From NCBI GenBank assembly GCA_028698765.1, contig JAQVVW010000119.1:1-5580 (forward strand): a stretch of 5,580 nt of DNA, read 5' to 3'. The position numbers and the translations under genes were made by a program. Positions 1-5,580 of the stretch are shown piece by piece. The DNA is from Methanoculleus sp. Its GTDB lineage: Archaea; Halobacteriota; Methanomicrobia; Methanomicrobiales; Methanoculleaceae. Below the pieces are notes generated by a model, which was given only the letters and a program-made list of their open reading frames with translations, did no database searches and was not told where the DNA came from. Positions within the stretch are counted from its first letter, which is position 1. Each line of letters starts with the position of its first letter.

Positions 1-917
1 GCCAGCGGCTCTTTGCGGTGCGGTCGCTCTCCGCCCTGCAGGACTACGGGCCGGATGTCATCAGCGTTCACGGCGGCTGGCACTGCCTCTTCCCTGCGGT
101 CGCCTACAAACTCATCCGCGGCTGCACCGTTGTCCAGACGTTCCACACCGAGCCTGAAGAGGCGCTGACAGACCGGTTCCGGATCTTCTACCAGGTTCTC
201 CTCAACCGGTGCGACCATGTGACGTTCGTCTCGGATCGGCTCAGGGAGAGGACCATCGAGGTCTGGAACCTGAAGTTCCCGAGGACCGAGATAACTTACG
301 CGGGGGCCCCTGAGGTTGCCATGGTGACCCCGGAGGAGGTTGCTGCGTTTCGCGAGCAGTTCGGTATCGAGGATCGCTGGCCGGTGCTCCTCGCCCTCGG
401 CTTGACTGCGCTGAAGTACAAGGCCGAAGGCCTGAAACACCTCATCCAAGCCGTAAACCTCCTCAAAGAGGAGTATCCCGGGGTTGTCCTTGTCGCGACG
501 CGGAAGGGCGTCTTCTCCCCGGAGGTAGAGGAGTTCGCACGGGCCGAAGGGGCGTCCGGACACGTCGTCTTCACGGGAGATATCGAGGACACCGCTGTGC
601 CGCTCTCCTTCTGTGATATCTACACGCACATCACCCTCGGGGACGGGTTGCCGATAGCGCTCCTTGAGGCGATGACCATGGGCAAACCGATCGTCGCAAC
701 CCCTGTGGCGGGGATACCGGAGGCGATCAGAGATGGGGAGAATGGTATCCTCGTGTCGCCGGAGCCAGCTGAGATCGCTAGAATGATCGACTACCTGATC
801 GAGAACCCGGATATAGCCCGGCGCCTCGGAGAAAATGCGAAGATGACTGTTGACGAACGGTTTACGTGGCAGAAGAGCGCGGCGACGTTCTTGAAACTCT
901 TCTCAGACAGCCGATGA
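1..917 (+). CDS. Family 4 glycosyltransferase (GT-B fold), N-terminus cut by window edge
   Basis: A retaining GT-B glycosyltransferase that would move a sugar from a nucleotide donor to a growing glycan at the cytoplasmic side of the membrane. Donor and acceptor cannot be read from the sequence. The frame is open to the left edge (codons Q-R-L-F-A precede the GTG at 18), so that GTG is probably an internal Val. About 304 codons are visible, and roughly 70-90 residues of the N-terminal Rossmann domain are likely missing. Counting from the codon at 18: HGGW at 18-21 and TFHTEPEE at 41-48 belong to the N-terminal domain, YAGAPE at 94-99 to the linker, and K135/G138 to the donor-phosphate region. 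The EX7E-like motif is D209-E217 in GDGLPIALLEAM, followed by GKPIVATPVAGIPE (222-235). Asp replaces the usual first Glu. There is no membrane segment in the visible part. The gene ends TGA, 10 bases from the end of the opposing operon. The family is certain; the specific role is unknown. Confidence 0.9.
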   Translation, partial: QRLFAVRSLSALQDYGPDVISVHGGWHCLFPAVAYKLIRGCTVVQTFHTEPEEALTDRFRIFYQVLLNRCDHVTFVSDRLRERTIEVWNLKFPRTEITYAGAPEVAMVTPEEVAAFREQFGIEDRWPVLLALGLTALKYKAEGLKHLIQAVNLLKEEYPGVVLVATRKGVFSPEVEEFARAEGASGHVVFTGDIEDTAVPLSFCDIYTHITLGDGLPIALLEAMTMGKPIVATPVAGIPEAIRDGENGILVSPEPAEIARMIDYLIENPDIARRLGENAKMTVDERFTWQKSAATFLKLFSDSR

Positions 918-927
918 GCGCGGCGGA

Positions 928-2211
928 TCACCGTAGGAGAGCCAGCAGTTCGTCAGCGAAGGCACCGAAGTTCCGGTCTGCGTCATAGCAGCGTTCCCAG
1001 TTCTCCCTGCACGCCGACCGCATCGCCCGGGTGCCGCCAGGGTCGGCAGCGAGCCTGCCGACGGCTTTTGCTATATCCCATGGCGCCGGGTTCTCCGGGA
1101 GCAGGATGCCCGTAGCGTCGGAGACGATCTCCGGGGTCCCGCCCACCGCCGTTGCGACCACCGGGATCCCGCAGCTCCCCGCCTCCATGATCGAGACCGG
1201 GACGCCCTCGGACTCGCTGACATTTATGAAGACGTCGACGGGGCTCTGCCGGTAATGCTCCAGGACAGCGGCGTTCGTGAGGTACCCGGTGAACCGGTGG
1301 CTAACGTTTCCGGGCAACGTTGTATCAGCGTAAGCCTCAACCTCCGCCTGTAACGGCCCTCCGCCGATGTGCACCCACTCAAACTCCCGGTCTGGCTGCA
1401 TCCGGCCTGCCTCCGCAAGGCCTCGGACCAGGAGGTCGATGCGTTTTATCGGGATGATGTGGGAACAGGAGACGACCCGAAAGACCCCGTCGAGGGAGGG
1501 GGGCGTGAGGAACCCGGGATCTCCTGTACCAAGCCGGGCCACTCGGAAGCCGGATGCACACGAGGGGTGCCGGGCTGAAAGATACCTCTTTCCGTGCTCC
1601 GAGACGAGGTAGATCCGGTCAAGGGAGCAGGCTCTGGCCTCCTCAAACGGCATGTAGGGTGGGGTGTAGCGTTCAGCGTAGAGGTCATACCCGTGCGCCC
1701 GCGAGACGCACTGGATCTCCGGAAAATCTCTCTTTGCCAGCACGGCGCCAAGCGCGGTGCCGTCGAACCAGTAGGTGTAGAGGAGCGTGCGGGCGGGATC
1801 GAGCAGCCCCGCCTCTACCCTCTGTGTGACCCAGTCCCGGACGTCGAGCGCGATGCCGAGGTAGCCGAGCGCCTTGCGCATCCCGGCCGGGTGGAGGATG
1901 CACCGGTAGTTTTGCCGGAACTCTGCGTAGAACTCTGGTGCTGCAAGCGATGAGAGGATGAGGTGCAGGTAGTAGGCTGCCGTGCTCTCTTTCTGCGCAT
2001 CGTGCATGATGGAAGTCTCGGCCGATATGTTCTCCGGGAGCGGCCGGTCGAGTCTCTCGCCGGGCGGGGGATAGAGGCGCGGAACAAGCGTGACGGTATC
2101 AAACACCGAGGAGAGATGCGGGAGTTCCCGGTCGAGGAACGACTCCACGACCCTGCTGAAGGGGTAGGATGTAGTGAAGACAACCAGGTGATCGCCGTTC
2201 TCGGGAGCCAT
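928..2211 (-). CDS. Family 4 glycosyltransferase (GT-B fold), complete
   Basis: A complete GT-B glycosyltransferase of 427 residues from the ATG at 2211, a usual length for family 4 enzymes of the colanic-acid/exopolysaccharide type. Numbered from that ATG, the N-terminal domain opens with FTTSYPFSRVVESFLDRE (about 12-29). HGYDLY lies at 173-178. The C-terminal donor domain starts near 245 and shows K256-R257 (donor phosphate), IGGGP near 282-286 and a full EX7E motif, E335 to E343, in SEGVPVSIMEAGSCGIPVVAT. No signal peptide or membrane helix is seen, so it is probably a cytosolic or membrane-associated enzyme. A GTG at 2217 is an alternative start (two more residues), but GGTGA at 2214-2218 lies two bases before the ATG and favours the ATG. 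It follows the GT2 gene by 36 bases and is the last gene of the operon. Acceptor and donor are unknown; UDP-ManNAcA, UDP-GlcNAc or another sugar nucleotide are all possible. Confidence 0.92.
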   Translation of the reverse strand: MAPENGDHLVVFTTSYPFSRVVESFLDRELPHLSSVFDTVTLVPRLYPPPGERLDRPLPENISAETSIMHDAQKESTAAYYLHLILSSLAAPEFYAEFRQNYRCILHPAGMRKALGYLGIALDVRDWVTQRVEAGLLDPARTLLYTYWFDGTALGAVLAKRDFPEIQCVSRAHGYDLYAERYTPPYMPFEEARACSLDRIYLVSEHGKRYLSARHPSCASGFRVARLGTGDPGFLTPPSLDGVFRVVSCSHIIPIKRIDLLVRGLAEAGRMQPDREFEWVHIGGGPLQAEVEAYADTTLPGNVSHRFTGYLTNAAVLEHYRQSPVDVFINVSESEGVPVSIMEAGSCGIPVVATAVGGTPEIVSDATGILLPENPAPWDIAKAVGRLAADPGGTRAMRSACRENWERCYDADRNFGAFADELLALLR

Positions 2212-2213
2212 CG

Positions 2214-2218
2214 TCACC
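2214..2218 (-). promoter_or_regulatory. Ribosome binding site of the second GT4 gene
   Basis: The - strand reads GGTGA, then CG, then ATG at 2211-2209. GGTGA is part of GGAGGTGA, the complement of the archaeal 16S rRNA 3' end, and its spacing fits the ATG. For the GTG at 2217 the same bases would lie inside the start codon. This decides the start at 2211, though not with certainty. Confidence 0.5.
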
Positions 2219-2247
2219 GGTAAGGGGGCCGGAGCAGATAAGAGTTT

Positions 2248-3255
2248 TCAGTGCTGCCGGAACCTGCTGTCCGCCGGTTCGGCGACCGTCGGTAAGAGGG
2301 CCGCTTTCAGGCTCCGGTAGCGCCGGTACCAGGGAGCGGGTATGAACGCCATCAGGGAGTACGAGAATTTTCGTTGGCGGAACCTCCGGGTCGGGCACCA
2401 GGCCAGGTTGGCCCGCGCGAGGTCGGGGCGCCCGGCCTGGATGTTCCGCGCTGCGGTCTGCAGCTGTTTTGCGGCAACATACTCCAGCACGTCGTCAAGC
2501 ATCCCCGGAGGTATCAGCCCGCGTTCGATCGCGTGCCGTGCCGAGGCGACGAACGGGTTCTCGGGGACAGGCTGGACCCTGGTACAGGCCCGGCAGACCA
2601 CGTCGGTATGATAAACCGCACCAATCCTCCAGGTGAACGCGATTGGGTAGCGGAATGCAATCCTGCCCCAGAGATCCACATCCTCGCCCCACCAGAATTC
2701 TTCGATAAATCCACCCATCTCCTCCAAGATCTCTCTGGGTATCGCCACTGAGGAGGCGCTGACCGGCGGCTCGCCGAGGGTTGCCGACTGAAAGTAGTTC
2801 GGGAGCAGCCCGCTCCAGGGGGCCGGGGGCACGGCCGCAATCGAGGCGACCCGCATGCCGTCGTTGGGATTGTAGACCGCGTAGGCCGCCGCGTAAGCCC
2901 CAGCCCGGGGGTAACGCCTGCAGAGGTCGAGAACCGCCTCTAGAAAAGTTGGATACCATTCGTCGTCTGCATCCAGAAACGCTACGAGATCCGCGTTCGC
3001 CTCCCGGATCCCCCGGTTCCGTGCAGCCGAGGCGCCCCGGTTTTCCTGCACGATCAAGCGTATCCGGGCGTCTGCAAAGCGCTCGACGAACGTCGCACCC
3101 CCGTCGGTCGACCCGTCGTCTACGACGATGACCTCGAACTCCTGTTCGGTCTGGGCAAGCACCGACCGAACCGCTCGCTCGATATATGGGGCCTTGTTAT
3201 AGAGGGGGATGACCACTGAGAAAACTGGTTTACCACCGCCTACCAGGATGCCCAC
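2248..3255 (-). CDS. Family 2 glycosyltransferase (GT-A fold), complete
   Basis: An inverting GT-A glycosyltransferase of 335 residues, using a nucleotide-sugar donor and a divalent metal. The catalytic domain covers about residues 11-215: FSVVIPLYNK (12-21), VVDDGSTD (44-51, nucleotide binding), ENRGASAARN (71-80), FLDADDEW (93-100, the D-x-D metal site) and WWGEDVDLWGRI (188-199), where E191-D192 match the usual catalytic-base position. A C-terminal part of about 115 residues follows, probably helical (AKQLQTAARNIQAGRPDLARA near 262-282) and ending in a basic, aromatic tail (WYRRYRSLK). No membrane segment is evident, so it is likely cytosolic or peripheral to the membrane. It begins 6 bases after the wecB stop and is probably translationally coupled to it. 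The GTG start is uncertain: a strong GGAGGTG overlaps it, and no ATG, GTG or TTG lies at a better distance. Sugar specificity is unknown. Parts of the gene are less GC-rich than wecB and wecC. Confidence 0.9.
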   Translation of the reverse strand: MGILVGGGKPVFSVVIPLYNKAPYIERAVRSVLAQTEQEFEVIVVDDGSTDGGATFVERFADARIRLIVQENRGASAARNRGIREANADLVAFLDADDEWYPTFLEAVLDLCRRYPRAGAYAAAYAVYNPNDGMRVASIAAVPPAPWSGLLPNYFQSATLGEPPVSASSVAIPREILEEMGGFIEEFWWGEDVDLWGRIAFRYPIAFTWRIGAVYHTDVVCRACTRVQPVPENPFVASARHAIERGLIPPGMLDDVLEYVAAKQLQTAARNIQAGRPDLARANLAWCPTRRFRQRKFSYSLMAFIPAPWYRRYRSLKAALLPTVAEPADSRFRQH

Positions 3256-3261
3256 ACCTCC
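3255..3261 (-). promoter_or_regulatory. Shine-Dalgarno sequence overlapping the GT2 start
   Basis: GGAGGTG on the - strand is a seven-base match to the archaeal anti-Shine-Dalgarno. It lies directly after the wecB stop TAG (3264-3262), and its last G is the first base of the GTG start at 3255. The match is clear; the absence of spacing to the annotated start is odd. Confidence 0.6.
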
Positions 3262-4347
3262 CTACACACCGGGGCGGTTGGTGGTATCTCTGGAACGAAT
3301 AATCTTTGCAATCCCGGCGGCAGCCTGCCCATTCCCAAAGAGCGGGAACTGGTCTCCCACCGGAGCAAACCCCCGGATCATCGCGACAATCCTCTCCCGC
3401 TCCGCTCCCACAAGCACGTTCCACCCGGCCTCGACCGTCTCGACCCACTCGGTGTTCTCCCGGAGGGTGATGCAAGGGACGCCGAGCATGTAGGCCTCTT
3501 TCTGGACGCCGCCCGAGTCGGTGAGGATCTTTTCTGCGTGCGCCATCAGGCGGAGCATGTCGAGGTAGCCGAGCGGTTCGACGACCAGGATGTTCTCCGG
3601 CATCGTTGCGAGAAGGCCGTATTCGCTGAGGTACTTCCGTGTCCGGGGGTGGACCGGGAAGACGACCGGTCTTTCGACCTCCTCGAGGGCGCCAAGGATG
3701 GCAGCCATCTTCTCCCTGCTGTTGGTGTTCGAAGGCCGGTGGACGGTGACGACGAGGTACTCCTCCGGTTCAACTCCGACCGCTTCAAGGATCCGGGAGC
3801 GCTCCTCCGCAACCGCGCGGTTGTGGTTCATCGCGTCGACCATCACGTCCCCGACGAGGAAGACACCCTCCGTGATCCCCTCGGCCGCAAGGTTCCTAAC
3901 AGCCGTCTCCGTCGGGCAGAGGAGGAGGTCCGATGCATGATCTGTAAGCACCCGGTTCACCTCCTCGGGCATACGCCGGTCGAAACTCCGGAGCCCTGCC
4001 TCGACGTGCGCCACCGGTACGTGCATCTTCGCCGCCGCAAGCGCGCCAGCAAGGGTCGAGTTTGTGTCGCCGTAGACCAGGACGACGTCCGGCTTCTCCC
4101 TTTCGAGAACTCCCTCGATCGCCCCGAGCATCGCTCCGGTCTGGTGGCCGTGGGCGCCGGAGCCGATGCCGAGGTTGTAGTCGGGCTTCGGGATACCGAG
4201 TTCCTCGAAGAAGACCTCCGACATGCCGTGGTCATAGTGTTGTCCGGTGTGGACGAGGACTTCATCGTGCTCCTTCCTGAGTTCGCGGGAGACGGGAGCG
4301 CACTTGATGAACTGCGGCCGGGCGCCGACGATCGAAACAATCTTCAT
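3262..4347 (-). CDS. wecB: UDP-N-acetylglucosamine 2-epimerase (non-hydrolysing)
   Basis: Interconverts UDP-GlcNAc and UDP-ManNAc in the cytosol (EC 5.1.3.14), the first step towards UDP-ManNAcA. It has 361 residues from the ATG at 4347, the usual full length. Numbered from that ATG: GARPQFIK at 8-15, HTGQHYD at 33-39, GDTNST at 93-98, HVEAGLRS at 114-121, PEEVNR at 127-132 with D136-H137 after it, TVHR at 201-204, HPRT at 233-236, TDSGGVQKEA at 276-285 and RENTEWVET at 296-304. These are the conserved blocks of the non-hydrolysing epimerase family, including its acidic and His active-site positions. A GTG at 4353 would add Met-Thr, but family members commonly start M-K-I-V, so the ATG is preferred. 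The wecC stop lies 5 bases upstream and the GT2 start 6 bases downstream, so the three genes are probably co-transcribed and coupled. Identification is very secure; the glycan it serves is inferred only. Confidence 0.96.
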   Translation of the reverse strand: MKIVSIVGARPQFIKCAPVSRELRKEHDEVLVHTGQHYDHGMSEVFFEELGIPKPDYNLGIGSGAHGHQTGAMLGAIEGVLEREKPDVVLVYGDTNSTLAGALAAAKMHVPVAHVEAGLRSFDRRMPEEVNRVLTDHASDLLLCPTETAVRNLAAEGITEGVFLVGDVMVDAMNHNRAVAEERSRILEAVGVEPEEYLVVTVHRPSNTNSREKMAAILGALEEVERPVVFPVHPRTRKYLSEYGLLATMPENILVVEPLGYLDMLRLMAHAEKILTDSGGVQKEAYMLGVPCITLRENTEWVETVEAGWNVLVGAERERIVAMIRGFAPVGDQFPLFGNGQAAAGIAKIIRSRDTTNRPGV

Positions 4348-4349
4348 GG

Positions 4350-4357
4350 TCACTACC
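4350..4357 (-). promoter_or_regulatory. Possible ribosome binding site of wecB inside the wecC stop region
   Basis: The - strand reads GGTAGTGA-CC-ATG. GGTAGTGA matches GGAGGTGA at six of eight positions and stands two bases before the ATG at 4347, the same arrangement as at the second GT4 gene. It includes the wecC stop TAG (4355-4353), which suggests translational coupling. The match is imperfect. Confidence 0.35.
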
Positions 4358-5580
4358 GGATCGGGTGGTTGTTCTTATCGCCCCGGCCGATGCCCTTGTA
4401 GACGAACCCCGCCCGGATGAACGCGTCCGGGTCAACGACGTTTCTGCCGTCGACGATCACCGGGTGCTCCCGGCCCGAGAGTTCCTTTACCCGCGCCGCC
4501 TCAAGGGAGGCGTAGTGGTGATGGCCGGTGAAGACGGTGACGACATCCGCTCCCGCGAGAGTCTCCTCGAGGTCGTGCGAGACCTCTATCCCCGGGTATT
4601 CGTCCACGAACGGGTCGTGGACCCTGACTTCGGCGCCCGCCTCCTCCATCGCCGCGAGATAGGGCTCCGCCGGCGTGTTCCTGGTATCATCCGAGTTCTG
4701 AATGAACGCCCACCCGAGGAGCGCGACCTTCGCGCCCTCCGGGGACTTACCCGTCCGCTTGAGCCCCTCGACGGTCAGGTGGACCATGTGCCGGGGCATG
4801 AACTCGTTGATCTTCCGGGCGACGCCGAAGATCGACTCGGCCCCGTGCGGGTACCAGAGGTCGCCACCGAGGACCTGTGCACCCCGCTCGAGGTGCCAGG
4901 AGTCCTTCGTGAGACAGTGGCCGCCGACCCCGGCACCCGGCCAGAGGATCGCCCGGGTGATCCCCTCGCCCTTGAGGGAATCGATCCCGGCGCGGACGTC
5001 GTAGACGTTGACGCCCATCGCCTCGCAGTGCAGAGCGAGCTGGTTCGCGGCCGCGATCTGGAGGTCGCGGAAGGCGTTCTCGGCGGTCTTCGTCACCTCG
5101 GCCGCGGTCGCGGTCATCGGGATGATCTTCCCCGTCGTGAGGACGGGTTGGTAGAGTTCGACCGCCCGCGCCGTCGAGACCTCATCGATCCCGCCGACGA
5201 TCCGGTCGTGCTCGCGGATATTGCGGAGCAGCCGCCCGACCATCACCCGCTCGGGGGCGTGGGCGAGCGCGAACCCCTCGCCGGCGACCAGCCCCGACTC
5301 TTCTTCGAGGATCTCGCGGGCCATGCGCTCGGTCGTGCCGGGGGTGACGGTCGATTCAAGCACCACGAGCGTGCCCTCGGAGAGGTGCTTTCCCACCGCG
5401 CGGAGCCCCTCGATCAGGGCTGAGAAATCGGGGATCAGGTCCTTCGGGTCTTTAAACGGTGTCTGGATGGCAAGGGTTACCGCGTCGCACCCCATGACCT
5501 CCGAGAAATCCGAGGTGCACCGGAACTTCCCCGCGCCGACGACTTTAGAGAGAAGTTCTTCCAGCCCCGGCTCCTCGCCC
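4353..5580 (-). CDS. wecC: UDP-N-acetyl-D-mannosamine dehydrogenase, N-terminus cut by window edge
   Basis: NAD-dependent four-electron oxidation of UDP-ManNAc to UDP-ManNAcA (EC 1.1.1.336), in the UDP-glucose/GDP-mannose dehydrogenase family. The frame stays open from the ATG at 5495 to the right edge, adding about 28 residues (GEEPGLEELL... up to FSEV), so that ATG is internal. About 408 residues are visible. The first 50-60, which would hold the glycine-rich NAD motif, lie outside. Numbered from the codon at 5495: ESTVTPGTT (47-55) and APERV (80-84) in the NAD domain; AAEVTKTAENAFRD (131-144) with K136, E139 and N140; GAGVGGHC (187-194), where C194 is the catalytic Cys (4914-4916); LGWAFIQNSDDTRNTPA (260-276) and VHDPF (292-296) in the C-terminal UDP-binding domain; YKGIGRG near the end. 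A UDP-glucose or UDP-GlcNAc dehydrogenase is the alternative, but the adjacent wecB favours UDP-ManNAc. It ends TAG, five bases before the wecB ATG. Confidence 0.93.
   Translation of the reverse strand, partial: GEEPGLEELLSKVVGAGKFRCTSDFSEVMGCDAVTLAIQTPFKDPKDLIPDFSALIEGLRAVGKHLSEGTLVVLESTVTPGTTERMAREILEEESGLVAGEGFALAHAPERVMVGRLLRNIREHDRIVGGIDEVSTARAVELYQPVLTTGKIIPMTATAAEVTKTAENAFRDLQIAAANQLALHCEAMGVNVYDVRAGIDSLKGEGITRAILWPGAGVGGHCLTKDSWHLERGAQVLGGDLWYPHGAESIFGVARKINEFMPRHMVHLTVEGLKRTGKSPEGAKVALLGWAFIQNSDDTRNTPAEPYLAAMEEAGAEVRVHDPFVDEYPGIEVSHDLEETLAGADVVTVFTGHHHYASLEAARVKELSGREHPVIVDGRNVVDPDAFIRAGFVYKGIGRGDKNNHPIR

Noticed and set aside
18..20. GTG at 18 as the true start of the first glycosyltransferase
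   Set aside because: The frame is open upstream to the window edge, and a GT-B enzyme needs about 70-90 more residues before the HGGW segment.
1594..1953. Open frame of 119 codons on the + strand inside the second GT4
   Set aside because: Antisense shadow of a well-supported gene; no motif and no independent start signal.
2260..2280. Inverted repeat GAACC / GGTTC as a possible terminator or attenuator
   Set aside because: Only a five-base-pair stem with an 11-base loop, lying within the GT2 coding end and not followed by a T-run; chance is enough in GC-rich DNA.
3538..4401. Open frame of 287 codons on the + strand opposite wecB
   Set aside because: Antisense to wecB and running into wecC, with the same biased composition and no recognisable motif. 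Long mirror frames are common at this GC content.
4365..5423. Open frame of 352 codons on the + strand opposite wecC
   Set aside because: It lies wholly antisense to a gene with clear family motifs. Its product is rich in Asp, Arg, Val and Pro, as expected for the mirror frame of a GC-rich gene, and shows no domain motif.
5493..5495. ATG at 5495 as the true start of wecC
   Set aside because: The frame continues upstream with residues (GEEPGLEELL and onward) typical of this dehydrogenase family, and a start here would remove the NAD-binding motif.
1..5580. Search for CRISPR repeats, tRNA genes, insertion-sequence ends and long direct repeats
   Set aside because: None found by eye. The similar stretches in the two GT4 genes (around 690-735 and 1130-1200) are the shared C-terminal family motif, not a DNA repeat.

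Overview
This 5,580-base window is GC-rich (about 53-75% GC in the 60-base lines I counted) and tightly packed. It reads as part of a surface-glycan or glycoprotein-glycan gene cluster. The most likely source is a methanogenic euryarchaeon of the Methanomicrobiales, Methanoculleus-like. This is an inference from the protein style (a WecB with the R-E-N-T-E-W-V-E-T loop and the matching WecC), the GGAGGTG-type Shine-Dalgarno sequences and the high GC. No rRNA or marker gene is present to confirm it.

Layout: from the left edge to 917 on the + strand lies the 3' part of a GT-B fold family 4 glycosyltransferase, cut off at its N-terminus by the window. Ten bases later, facing it, begins the end of a four-gene block on the - strand. 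In transcription order (right to left) this block is: wecC (UDP-ManNAc dehydrogenase, N-terminus cut by the right edge), wecB (UDP-GlcNAc 2-epimerase), a family 2 (GT-A) glycosyltransferase, and a second family 4 (GT-B) glycosyltransferase. Gaps within the block are 5, 6 and 36 bases with the starts chosen here, so it looks like one operon. No stretch above 40 bases lacks a gene.

How the genes fit together: WecB would turn UDP-GlcNAc into UDP-ManNAc, and WecC would oxidise that to UDP-ManNAcA. The three glycosyltransferases are candidates to build a glycan that may contain this acidic sugar. In archaea such sugars occur in N-glycans on S-layer and archaellin proteins and in surface polysaccharides. 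Which glycan is made here, and which enzyme transfers which sugar, cannot be read from the sequence.

I found no RNA gene, CRISPR array, mobile element, origin or attachment site. The window looks like an ordinary, well-formed glycan-biosynthesis segment. The points worth a second look are small ones: the start of the GT2 gene, the 10-base convergent junction, an Asp replacing the first Glu of the EX7E motif in the first glycosyltransferase, and a compositional difference between the sugar-nucleotide genes and the glycosyltransferase genes.
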